From contig CAJJDN010000056.1 in NCBI GenBank assembly GCA_905182985.1, forward strand, positions 463,772 to 527,771: 64,000 nt of DNA, given 5' to 3'. Numbering within the stretch: position 1 is the stretch's first letter; each line of letters begins with the position of its first letter. A program made the translations under genes and the position numbers. Below are positions 49,104 through 61,105 of the stretch, piece after piece. The notes beneath the pieces are model-generated. The model saw only the letters and a program-made list of their open reading frames with translations. It did not search any database and was not told the origin of the DNA. Source of the stretch: Paramecium sonneborni (taxonomy: Eukaryota; Ciliophora; Oligohymenophorea; Peniculida; Parameciidae).

Positions 49104-50146
49104 AGGATTTTAGTTCGATTATTTTAGTTTTCTTCTTATTTAAATATATTAAGGTACACTCATTTATCTTATTAAGGGAATCTTATCTATTTTTAGAGAA
49201 TAATTTATTAAGTGATGCATTTCTACACTTTAATCTATGATGAATTTTCTTTAAAAATAAATTTACAATATGGTTTTTAATATTTAATTAATTATAGTTT
49301 TAATTAGTAAATTGTTTAGATTAATTATTTGTTTTAACTACTTCAGATGAATTTTCTTTTATTTAATTTAAAAAATAAATTCCTAATTGTAGCTTTATAC
49401 AATTAATCAATTTTTACTTAAATTAAATTGACCATTTGTACATAATTTAAATACAAAAATAAAGTTTTAAATAGTAAATTGTTAATTCTATGTGATAATT
49501 ATTAATTAATTTAGAATTATTTATTAGTAATAGCTCACTTATAAAATAATTTATTAATAATACAATTTTAAATAGTAAACTTAATAAAAACTAATTGAAT
49601 ATTTGAACTTTCTTAAATAATAATTAAAATTATTTTTAAATATACATATCTTTTAGAGCATTTATAGATTTTTTATAAAAATTTTATTAATTTAAATAAA
49701 TTTAAATTTCTTTTAATTAATAAATCCATTACTAATGTGTAAATATTTAACAACTGTTAAATTATTCAATTATTTATTAAAAATTTAACAAATCAATTAA
49801 TAAATTGTGATAATTTTATAACATAGATGCATTTTAAATAAAATAATTTTTTTCTTTTTAAATTAAAATTCCAAAACATCTCATTTTTATTTTTTGTATA
49901 AATATCAAACTATTTCTCAAGCTCCTATCCATAAGTTATAGCAAACTTTGGGGAAAATCGCTTGATTCCATTATATAAAGCAAGCCTATAATTGAGTAGA
50001 GCACAATTATGAAATTTTTTTTGAACTAAGATTTTTACACAAAATTCAAGCCCGACTTGAAAAGAATATCATTTTAAAAATTTTGATTAAATAAGGGTAG
50101 CGCAACACAACCAAAAATTCTTAAATTGATAACTGATTTACAAAGG
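49104..50146. repeat. Right copy of the duplicated segment (with the 160-bp insertion)
   Basis: This copy continues past 50146 into unique sequence, whereas the left copy is preceded by unique sequence before 48187. This is consistent with one genomic locus represented twice. No gene is seen inside the shared part. Confidence 0.9.
49641..49800. mobile_element. 160-bp IES-like insertion bounded by TA
   Basis: Comparison with the left copy shows a clean insertion. The left copy reads 'ttttaaaTAaattgtg' (48717-48732); the right copy reads 'ttttaaaTAtacatatc...caattaaTAaattgtg'. The extra DNA is therefore flanked by a TA direct repeat that collapses to a single TA when absent, the hallmark of Paramecium internal eliminated sequences. 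It is extremely AT-rich with no coding capacity. Inside the left TA the sequence TACATA partly fits the YAGYNR end consensus; the right end (TTAATT on the other strand) fits poorly. It may be a retained or alternatively excised IES, or a decayed Tc1/mariner-derived element. It is short, as most IESs are. Confidence 0.7.
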
Positions 50147-51423
50147 TTTCTAGAAAAAAGATCAGCAAATAGTTACTTTATTTTTTATTTTAGAATGATT
50201 GGTATTTTTAATATATGAAATAGAGAATAGTATTCCGAAATTCAGTACCTAAGGTATCACTCTTCTTTTAACAAATAGACAGACACACTAATAAAAAAAT
50301 GGGGTCAAAATTCGATTTTTTGTAAAGTTGATCATTTTTATTCTAAGCCTGTATCTCTGAGGAAGGATATATTAAATAATTATCAATATGCCTTGAAAGT
50401 TTTTCTATATTAAAAAGTTATCCAATTATTTTAACGTAAATTCAATACAAGTTGTTCAGATATATATCAGAGAATTTAGCTAAACAATATACAATACACA
50501 ACTATATTGTATATTTGAATTATTAATAAATTTTCAAATTTATTTTAACAACAATTCATTATTAGTAAGTAAGATGTTTTCATTTAATTAAAAAATAAAA
50601 TTTACTATTTAAAACTATGATAAATTTAATTTTAAAAAAAAGATTCTTATTTAATTTTTAGAAAATTAATAATAATACTTTTTCAATAAGTATTATATTA
50701 AAGACAAGTTCAATAAAAAATATGTTTTGGCAACTCAGAGTTTCTTTCAACTTTGATCAAAGATGATATATTTTAAAACTCAATAAATAATAACAAAGAC
50801 ATGTTAAATTTCAAATTAGATAAATGTAAATTTGGTCAACTAATTCTTACAGTTCAGAATTACCTCCCCAAATAAAGATTTCTTTTATTATGCTAGCATT
50901 GCAGGCTTTACTAGAAGCCGTGTTTGCTCCTGTAATAAGATAAGGTGAAATTCTAGTAATTTACATACTTTTTTGCCTACAAAGACCTATTTATTAAATT
51001 TGTTAACAGCTTGCCTAAAATCAATAGGGAAAGAAGAGCTACCTATAATTGCATGAAATAAATTATAATAACGTGCTCCTATAATTATTAAAGAACTTAT
51101 TCAATTATTGAGGTTTAAGGTCATATTTACTGATTATAATTATTGATAACCGAAAATTAAATTGACAGAGTAAACTTCAAAAAATTGAGGTAGGCTGCCT
51201 ACATAAAATTGCCACTAAAATAATAGAGGCACTAATTAAAATGTAAAAACTTATTTCACAGTTCTGTATGCAAACTCTATAATATAAATTGTAAATAAAT
51301 AATTTTACAAGGAAAATATAACAAATAATATAAAATACCATAAATATTAAAAAGCTGTGTATTATTGCAGCTGACAGATTCTTGGACTGGCTTAAGGTTT
51401 TTACTATCATTTTAGTACTTAAA
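50147..51423. other. AT-rich region, no gene identified
   Basis: About 1.3 kb of AT-rich sequence. The standard-code minus-strand ORF at 51177-51410 is hydrophobic and Ile/Phe/Tyr-rich with no support. No recognised RNA gene or repeat. Confidence 0.35.
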
Positions 51424-53440
51424 TGAGGAAAATAAAACTCAAATACTAAACTCCAGTAGTTTCTTAAAGAAATTTATCAAATCAACGAATAAGACTTCTT
51501 AATAAAATAGATAGAATGTTTATTTAAGAACTAATCATATGTAGAATCAATTTTAGATAAATTTATTTAATTGTTATCAAAACTGATTACTTAGGGTGCT
51601 TCAACTTTATCCGCTAAAAAACCATTTTGATATTTAAATTTTGACCTTGTTTTAATTAATTCTTTGGAAACAGTTTTTAATTAAGCTGAAACAAAGATTC
51701 TCTGCTTGGATTTTAAAAGCTAATTAATAATGCTATTAAGAAATAAGAACAAGATTTCTGAAATGGTTAATAGTGTCGCAATATTAAAAAGGGAAAAGAA
51801 ATTACGAAATTATGGAATAATAGCACTAAAAAGGGTAGCCATAGCAAATAAATGCAAAATTCATATATTCAAGCTAAAAGAAACAGCGAGCACAAACTTT
51901 AGATCTTGCTTCTATTTTGTTTGAGGTTGGATTGCTGGCATAATTTGATGATTTTATATTAATTTATTGTTTGAAATCACCAAAAAAAGCAAAGTTCTTA
52001 AGAATTACACTTTGAAATTATGGATAAAGCGATTGTTATGATTCTAGGTTCTTGAGAGCATGTTTATGATATTATAACCCAAGAAAATAAATAGTGCCAA
52101 GGATTGTTTTTCAAAAATGAAAAAGTAATTAATTCACATAATCTTTATGATAGAACAAATTCCATTAATATATTAAATTTATTCAAAAAAACTTCTGAAA
52201 ATATAGAGTAGATAGCACCAATAATTTACTGGCTTGAAAATATCTTTGATTTATCAGAATGCTTAATTAGAACTGTAGTTTAATTTAAAGATCCTTTTAC
52301 TAAATTTATGGAGTAAAGGATGTTAGTATTATATTAAAGAATAGATTTTAATGGCAATATAGTAGGAATGTGATCATGCTTTATCCATTGTTTTTTAGAA
52401 TTTAAACCAAAAATACTGGCATTGGCATTTGATTAAAGATAGCGATAAGATAGAGCAGTTTATCAGTAAAATAGAAGCTGATAATAATTTTTCTCTACAT
52501 AATTGAAATGTAGTGATAATTTTTAGTATATTAGTAAGCCTCACCAAAAGAGAAAGCAAGGAAATAATATTCCTGCAGTCAATTGAACAAATTAATTTTT
52601 TTTGGATCGTAAAGCTAAAGTTGAGCAGAGAATTCCAATCTCTTATGTTGTTTATTAGATGCTAATATTCAATATTAAAGGATTATTATTCATTAGGATA
52701 AGGAAATTAAACATTAATTCCCTTGATTATCAACAAAACTAGAAAATTAGGTTAGGAGCCAGTTTAAATCTTAAATATTGGTAGAAAAATACTAATCAAA
52801 GAAATCTAGATTTATCAAATATGGTTTTACGTTTGATTTATAAACCTTCTATTCAACCAAATGTTTTTTTTGATCCTTTTTTTATTTTCAACAGAGATAA
52901 TACAGATTTAACAAATTCTAGTGTAAAGAGGAGTATGTGAAAATATATTTCTATGATTCAATGTCCAATCCTGCTTATGGTAAAATGGCTATTTATGTGT
53001 AAAAGGTCTACAGAGTTATCGATAAATTCAGAATTGTAAATGTTGCTGCAATAATTCTTGAAAAATCAAATAAACCTAATAAATGCAGAAGCATACCTGA
53101 TAAATAAGTCTTATGTGGGAGAAAATTTTTAATTATGAACTTTTTGTTAAGGATCCTATTACTAATTTAAGAAGCGACTATGACCAAAAAATATCTTTTT
53201 TCAAAAGCAGGCAAAAGTTATCATCTATAATCAATATATTATTCCAATGATCCAACAAAACTTTTAGAAAATAAATTTAAACCATATTTAATATATCTAA
53301 AAAACAAATACAGACTTAATATCTATTTAAACATCAAATACAAGTTAATAATGAGTATTGTTGAGATCATAAAAATGTTTCATTACTATACTATTTTTAA
53401 TGATAAGTACTTTTAAAAAAATTCACATATGAAATAACAT
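51424..53440 (+). pseudogene. Large decayed protein gene, unidentified
   Basis: A single plus-strand frame from about 51424 to 51924 encodes protein-like sequence (QQFLKEIYQINEQDFLIKQI, SKLITQGASTLSAKKPF, NFDLVLINSLETVFNQAETK). It is broken only by a TGA at 51628-51630 and ends in TGA at 51922-51924. Further plausible fragments follow in other frames: LYDRTNSINILNLFKKTSEN and YWLENIFDLSECLIRTVVQF (about 52080-52370), ECDHALSIVFQNLNQKYWHW (about 52370-52520), and FYDSMSNPAYGKMAIYVQKV to a TGA near 53440. The series of co-oriented fragments suggests one large gene in decay. No family can be named. Some TGAs could sit in introns I did not recognise. Confidence 0.45.
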
Positions 53441-54469
53441 TGAAAGATAAATTAACATATAAAATTAGAATTATAATAAATTCATCTATGAAAATCCTAT
53501 TTAATTTTTGATCTACTAACCTACTATTTTGTTAAATGCTCTTATGCAAGAGAGATTTATTGATATTAATGAGCTAAAAGGAATAGAATTTATTAGTAAA
53601 GATCCTTCCTAAGAATGAAAGAGCAGAAATGGATGGCTATTTTATTAACATATTTTGTTATAGATTATGAGTGTCAATATAATGCATTCTAAAAGCCCTG
53701 CAACTTTATCAAATGAAGTTATTTGTTATATAAGTATAAAATCGAATTTAAATATATTCTAATAACGAATGATATTTTGCCTGAATGCTTTATATGATAG
53801 AGTAAGGTAATAAAAATTGTTGTACAAATAATAGGTTGAATAGTAAGAAGATCTAGAAATATTATTTTAAGAGATGGAAGTTTTTTATGAAGCTACAAAA
53901 AATATATAAGTTTATTAATAATAAGAAAGATAGAATCCTTCAAATCAAAACAAAACATTCTTTTATTTTACAGGAATTACCATGTGTTAAAGAGGTTATG
54001 TTTGTCTATTCCTGATTAAATTTAATCCATTTTAGATATTTTCTTATCCAAAGTTTTTTCAAAGCATAGAAACTTATTGCTAATTTAATTTATTGTTTTT
54101 AATTAAGACTTAAAGAGTGTAACAAGAGAAATTTATTTACCAATAATAAACCTTAAATTATCAGAAAAGTTTAGCAATTTTGGTTCTTGTGATAAAAACA
54201 TCCAATAATATAAGATAGTTATGCTCTAATCATTTTTTTCTATTAAAGCAAATCTAAAACGAATCTTAAAATGGTAATTAAGCCTTCTAATATACCTTGC
54301 ATAAAAATATTTTATGTTGTTTGATCTAATTAAGCCTAAAAGAGATATTTGAGAAAGTAGTAGTCTAATTATAAGGCACAAGAAGCTATTAATGATTAAA
54401 AACTCAAATAGTATTTCAATTATTGTTGAAGATAGAAATCTTGGAATATTTTATTCTCAAGTTTTTACA
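53441..54469. other. Possible continuation of the decayed plus-strand gene
   Basis: Short coding-like fragments such as NALMQERFIDINELKGIEFI (about 53537-53600) and AEMDGYFINIFCYRL are interrupted by TGA codons. No frame can be followed for more than about 60 residues and no family is recognised. Confidence 0.3.
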
Positions 54470-54950
54470 TCATCGTTTTTTTTCAATTAAATAAGGCTTT
54501 GAGTCTTTGCTATCAAAAACGTCAAGATCTGTAAATTGATCTATCAAACCACATTCACTTATTTTAAAATTTACTATTATCAGACTATCATTTTCGTAAT
54601 TATCGGCTACCATCACCAACTGCCTTTTATCATTTTGCTTAATTATTAATAATAATTTTAAGATTTTTACTCCAGATTCTTCAATTAATTGCAAGTATAA
54701 TATTCTCTGGAATTCTGCAGAGGGCAAAACTATATATTTAACATTACTATTTTTATTATGAAGTTATTTTTAAACATCTAATACAAAATCATTAGTCGTT
54801 TTTTTTTTAAATTATATTTATAATTTTAATGAGATACTATAGTAGAAAAATTTTAAATGAGGTGTGGTTAAGATTAAATGAGAATCAATAAACATATCTA
54901 ATTATTTGACAATAAATAATAGTAATTCCCCTTATGCAAACTTCAGTAAA
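54470..54950 (-). pseudogene. Minus-strand coding-like frame without a start codon
   Basis: The frame ends in TGA at 54472-54470 and reads back through DVFDSKDSKPYLIEKKR, VMVADNYENDSLIIVNF, YIVLPSAEFQRILYLQLIEE and FVLDVQKQLHNKNSNV without a TGA to beyond 54900. No ATG lies in a plausible position, so the 5' end is missing or joined by an unseen intron. Composition is strongly protein-like. No family is recognised. It lies opposite in strand to the surrounding decayed plus-strand material. Confidence 0.4.
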
Positions 54951-56056
54951 ATGTTTGATCCCATTGCAAATAAAGTACTTATAGGATATCTACTTGTTTT
55001 GCTTGTTAAAGCAGGAAGAGCTTATTGAGATACTTTGTTTTTTTAATTTTAGCCAGAGAGTTCATTCTAGTTAATTTATTATATTTTTTAGGCTAGGTAA
55101 GTGTTAGAATGCCATCTCATCATCAAGTTAGTTGTTTCAGGTATTCGGTGGCTTAGCCTGCTTGGTCACATTTTTCTTTGAATTTCAGGCCTTCTAATTC
55201 TTTTAACAGGGCATTCCTATTTTGAAAAACAATAAACTCTTACTTTCTCTCAGGAGTTGTATGTAACATAGAAGTTAATAACAACTTGCTGATAAATTTA
55301 TAATTACATACTTTAAGAATTATCTATTTGATACAAATTATTTTTATGATATACTTTATCTTATTTTTTCTTTGATCTTTTGAGGAGTAGATTTAAGTTG
55401 ATGTCTTAATCTGCACTCCTTGTTTCTAAATTAGAAATATAAATACCCATTCAATTTGAAAAGGCAGTATTCAACTATTTTGACATTATACTCGCTTACC
55501 TATCTCTATATGTTTTATTTAGACCAATAAAAGTGTTCCATTATCATCATTTTTTTTTGAACTCTTTATTTTTTAAAATGGTACAAAATTTACTGCAAAG
55601 GAAATAATATTCTAACTTTGATACCTTTACTTTAAAATAAATTACAAGGATTATTTACATAACAAGGAATTTTTTAAATTATATGAACATAGACTAAAAA
55701 TTTTAGTTAGATAAATCCTCTTGGGTTAATAATATAAAAGCCATAACTAAATAGAAAATTTATTACAAGAAAATTAAAGTTCTCTTACATTCCCAGCAAT
55801 AAATGTTATTGGAACTATTAATACTGATAGATATTATTAAGAAAGAAAAATAAAAAACCTTTTAATGTATAAAATCTGAATATCGACCAAAATGCAAAAC
55901 TATAGGTTTATGAAAGGGGAAGAGGAGTAACTATTCTTCTTACAAGAAATTGACTCATACTGGAAATACTATTAATTCAATCAATTTTATATAAACTTAG
56001 ATGATAAGATCTAAGATCTCAATAGTGTGTGGTAACATTGTTTAATTATCAAATTG
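54951..56056. other. AT-rich region, no gene seen
   Basis: About 1.1 kb without a followable frame on either strand; nothing recognisable beyond AT-rich sequence. Confidence 0.3.
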
Positions 56057-56812
56057 ATTTCTGCTTTTCTTATTTTGGAAAATTAAGGATTATAATTTTG
56101 CAGATGAATCTATTGATCTAGCTAACAAAACGCAAAATGCCATCCTATTGGTTATAGTAGGAAACTTAGAGTTTATTAACATTAACATAACCGAAGATAC
56201 TTATAATAACTTTAGAAATATACCTTCTACCAATGAAATTTATCTGGGAAATAAGGCTTACGATATTAAAACTAAAGTAGAATAGAATACCAAAAAATAT
56301 CCAAAATTAATTATCGTTGTTAATTATTAGTAAAATATAGTTTAATACAACTAAGCCTATTAGTAATAAAATAATAACATTATAGCAAAATAGTGGGCTC
56401 AAAATTATTTTAGTATGCTGAATCAATCAATGGTAATGGTAAAAAAAGTACTTCTATATACTATTTATTTGTTCATTTTATATGCAAGTAGGAATTAAAG
56501 TGATGATTGCTCCTTGCGATTAAATCTGATTTTGAATGTATTGCCTGTAGAGCAATGACTGAATTACTACAAGTAGATTATGTAATCACTTACAAATTAA
56601 AAATGAATTAACAAAAATAATTAATTAATCAGCTCCAGCATATTCTACTTTTTATAGATGATATAATTGGTCAAAAATATATGGTACTCAATAGCGAAGG
56701 CAATTATAAGTATATTAGACAAATATTGCTTACCAATATAATTAAATAGAAGTTTATGAAGGTTAATATTATAATATTAATTATCATAAATTGCTTTTGG
56801 AGTTATTATTGA
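56057..56812 (+). pseudogene. Coding-like remnant with one clear frameshift, unidentified
   Basis: An open frame from 56057 to TGA 56556-56558 encodes ADESIDLANKTQNAILLVIV, GNLEFININITEDTYNNF, NIPSTNEIYLGNKAYDIKTK and KYPKLIIVVNY. Near 56490-56515 the plausible reading moves to another frame (QVGIKVMIAPCD) and then to a third (KSDFECIACRAMTELLQVDY, VITYKL), which ends in TGA at 56810-56812. No intron explains the switches. Protein-like composition on both sides of a frame break is typical of a decaying gene. The family is unknown. Confidence 0.45.
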
Positions 56813-57898
56813 TATAGCTTCTATGATTTAAGTAAGTAGTTATATAGATTCGGTATGTTTCCCTAATTAAAAAATTCTCGTTAATTAATAATCAATTCGC
56901 ATATAATTTCTAAAGTATAATAAATAGGTAAAAAGTATAATTAGCCAACACTAAAGATAAAAAAATATATTATAAATATTGTTGTGTTAAGTTTTTAAAT
57001 TTTAGCCTATTTGTGTTGTTCTTTAATACTGATTTCTAATATTTTTGATAAGTAATTTGATTTTGTTCTACTGGCTTTTCTTTGTATTAAGTATTTCAAA
57101 AGTAGCTGTTTAAAACATTTTTAGCAACTTCCTTCATCGTATTTTAAAAAATATGTCTGGATACATAAATTAATAAAAATTCAAATAGGTTACACTAAAC
57201 TCAGTAAAGTTGAATAAATTTCTCACCAATAACAAAATTAATTTTCCAAAATTTTCTCCTAAAAATATACAGGGTTTATTTCTTTTATGTTTTTTCGTTG
57301 TTATAGTAGATACAGCAAATCTTTATTATGTCTTTATTCATAAAGCTAATACCTTAATTTGAGATATTGGGTGATGGATAGTATGAGATAGAAAAATTAT
57401 AAAAGTTTGTACATAATCTTTTGTAACTATAATATTTCTTCCCTCTTTGATCAGTGTGTTGTAAATTAAAATGATTTGATAGTTTTTTAAAATTGAAATA
57501 GAAGTAATTTATAACAAATTTTTAGTTTAAGAAAACTTTTTAATTATCTCATGTTATAATCAATTAATGGAAGATGTATGTGAATAAAGAATGTTATAAT
57601 AATAATAATCAAAATAATGTTAGTTAACTCCAGAACTATTTTATAGTTTATAAATGATCATAAATTAAAAATAATTTAATTGATAATTATGTGTATGGAA
57701 GTAAGGATTATATTTCGATCCAAATTATAATAAATGAAAAGAATTTTATAATTAAGAGGTGTATAATTATGGAAAAACGTATCAATAAATTGAAAAATGT
57801 TTTATCTTCATTTTCAATAAATTTGATTGTTAAGATTATTATATTAACTAATCATTTCATTTTATTTAATCTTGTATATCATTCTAATTTAATTTTGA

Positions 57899-58315
57899 AT
57901 TGCACTTAATCTATATATAGCTATTATTAAATAATTAATTTTATGTATAGATGGTGACACATATATCATAACACATAATTATGAATTATAAAATGTATTC
58001 GAAGCCCATTCAAGAAATGTAAAGTATACATAAAAATTCATTATTAAAAAAAGCGGATATAATATCGAAGTTGAAAATTAATTATTAGAAGTTGGAGTTA
58101 ATGGATGCCTTAATTGTTTATGTAATATAGGGTGTTATTACAGTGAAATTCTTTGTTAATCCACTTTTGAAGATGGAATTTAATTTTTAGGTGAATAATA
58201 TAATGAATAAACTTTTGCCATCCTAAAATTAAGTTAAAATTTTTCAATAATTTTAATGTCTAATTATTATATTTTAAAAATTTAGTTTAATATACAAGAA
58301 GAGGCATTTCTTTGA
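57899..58315 (+). pseudogene. Coding-like open frame without a start codon, Cys-containing
   Basis: This 139-codon frame lies between TGA codons. It includes YIITHNYELQNVFEAHSRNV, VGVNGCLNCLCNIGCYYSEI (a Cys cluster) and LCQSTFEDGIQFLGEQYNEQ. There is no in-frame ATG near the start. It may be an internal exon of a decayed gene. The standard-code ORF at 57691-57909 just upstream is Ile/Asn-rich and unsupported. Confidence 0.35.
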
Positions 58316-61105
58316 ATAAAATTTTAATATTTAGATTTTATTATTTCAAAAGAGTGCATCTCATCATTCAAAAGTTAATAAATAAATTTCTCTTTCTAAT
58401 ATGGTAGCCCATATACATGAAAATTTTTGATAATTTATATTAGTAAAATTAATAAGAATTACATAAAGCAATTTAAGCTTCCAATCAATAAATTAACAAA
58501 AATATCATGACCCGCTCAAAATAAGATCCAGAATAAATCCAATTATGAGTTTAAGAAAAAACAAAAGATTTTAGTCAAGCACCTTGCTTAATTTTAAATT
58601 CAAGACTTTACTTTTACTAATGAAAATCATCATTAAATTACTATTAGATTATAGTTTACTCCAAAAATGAATACAGAATCCTTACCTTCAATAATAAATT
58701 GAAACTCAATTAATTATAGAGTTTTTTTTATCCATAATAAAATTTCTATTCATATTCATAATTATCCATATTTGAATTAAGATTATTATTCTATATTGTC
58801 AAATTATAATTAATTGATATAATTTGAAATATATCTTGACTCCTTAGATAAAATAATGATCAAGGATAGCAAAAATAATTACCGATTCCAATTTTCAATC
58901 TATATAATAAATTTACGGACTCAAAAGTTCAAAATCATCATTTTTAGGTATGACTAAAAATTCAGCATTTGATTTGGATGTAGGATGCGTTAAGAAGATA
59001 AAAACTATAATGATGTAATATTCCAATTGTTCAGTTGCTTCAAATGAAATTTTATATTTCATCTAAATAAAAATAAATTACATCGAAGTTTTAAAGAGTA
59101 ACAAATGCTTTCAATAAGTTTAATAATAACGTATTATCGTCTTAGATTTTAAATTCAAAGGCATCCGTCTAACTTATAAATAAAATGATATCTGATTATA
59201 AAATCTATCCAATTTCTAACAAGCCAACTTTAATTTCATAATCCCATTTTTTCACATTTTATTTTGATAATAAAATAAATTTAGAGTAGAAATAAATTGT
59301 ATAGCCCAATTTTCAAAAAATGCCATTAAACCTTTTATTCATACTATCACAACTTTGCAATAATAGGTTGTATTATCTTTGGATACGAAAAAGAGAAAGG
59401 AATTTAAAGGATTTTCATACTTGGAACAAGAAGTGATCATTTTTTTATTCTAATTATTTATAAATAACGCACTGATTTAGTTAAATTAAAATTTGAATAG
59501 GTGATTACAATTGATTTTTAAAAAGGGATGACAGAATTATAATTTTATTTAATCAAGCATTAATTGTAGTTATATAAAATTTAGCAGGTAATCAATTTCT
59601 AAATTAAGGATGTCTGGAACCCATTTGGATTAGATGTTCTAATTTTTTGATCAGAAAGATTTTAACATCAATATCAATTTATTTAATTTAATTACTATTA
59701 TATGATTATTTATTACAATCCAAAAAATAAATGAAAAAGGATTCAATATTGTTGCATTTTTTAAAATAAGAGGACATATATATGTACCTATTATTAATGG
59801 AATAAATATTAATATATCTATTGTTTAATTGTTATTAATTATTTTTCTATCAATTTTATGTAAAAATAATATAAATTCTTTCCCCTCTATATTTTACCTA
59901 CGTTTTTAATAAATAATTGATTTTATATTAAGAATTTGTTAATTAAATTTAAAAATTGAATATCTCATATTTAATTGAAATAATATTGACTGATATTATT
60001 TTAAAAATCAAATTAATTATTTATAATTTGTTAAATTAAATTTATAAGATAAAGAGAGATTATGGCATAAGTGCCACAATCCCTGATGGCATCGATGTGA
60101 TGTGGAACTATTTATTAATTATTCTAATTCAGCTCATCCATCATCTATTCACACAGAAAAAGGGATTAGATCGTAGGATAGTTTAGAATGGTTCAATTAT
60201 TTTGATAAAATTTGAATCTTTGCTCTAATAGTAGTTCAAAATTTAAAGGGTAGTATCAGATATTCAAACTCAAACAGAAATCTTTTCCACATACTCTATC
60301 TATTCACATACTTAGCTTGCACAAGAGAGATTATCTAATTTATTATACTTTTTTTGTTTCCAATATCCAAAAACTTTTTTTTTTAATAATTTATATTTCA
60401 ATTTTTTACCATGATTCATTGTTTTCGGTGGTGTGGTATGAATTTTTCTTATAGTCATTGAAGTAACCAAATTCTTAATAAAATACAAAACTCCCCACTC
60501 TGATTTTCAAAGTAGCAAGCTTTGTGATATAAAATTTTTTAAGTGCAATATCATATATGAATTTTATATTAGACCTTCTCTATAATTAAATAAGTGAATT
60601 ATTTTTGAATATTAACAAGAAAGCAAAATAAACCCCGAATATTACTACCACTTCTTAAATTGAGAGCAAATATATTTATTATAATCAGGTTCAAAATATA
60701 AAGTTTAGAATTTAGCCTATATAAGCTGAATAATAGACTACAATTCTTAAAATTATAATAAAAGAAATTTCTAGCAGGATTTTTTTTAAATACTAATTTT
60801 TTTATTAAAAGAAGAATAATAAGTAGAAAAGAAAGAGAAAGATTTGAATATTTCTTTATAATATATATAAATTAAATTCTAGCATTCTTTTGAAACTTTT
60901 TATCGAAATATATCAACTAAACAGCTTTCTCGAAAAAATCTTTTGAGTAAAAATATTAATGTATTTAGGGATGTTTTTGAATAAGCTTTTCAAAATAAAC
61001 CTTTGCTTTAATTCAACTTCCTCTAAAATTGAAAAGATATTTTTTTTAAGAAGCTATAACCTATGATTGAGTTCACAACATGAGATCCTCCATCTGAATC
61101 TATCA
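58316..61105. other. AT-rich region with scattered weak coding-like fragments
   Basis: Short plausible fragments occur, for example FYPQQNFYSYSQLSIFELRL near 58730 (plus) and DSDGGSHVVNSIIGYSFLKK near 61040-61115 (minus). None can be extended into a gene. A less AT-rich patch at 60060-60110 does not match any RNA gene I recognise. No tRNA-like structure was found. Confidence 0.3.

Noticed and set aside
49049..49240. ORF crossing the N gap
   Set aside because: It contains a run of unknown residues and joins two copies of a probable assembly duplication.
48187..50146. True segmental duplication
   Set aside because: Not fully excluded, but the copies match wherever compared except for one TA-bounded insert and both end exactly at the gap, which fits unmerged contig ends better.
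60060..60240. Possible structural RNA gene in a less AT-rich patch
   Set aside because: No tRNA arms, anticodon loop or conserved rRNA/snRNA segment could be matched.
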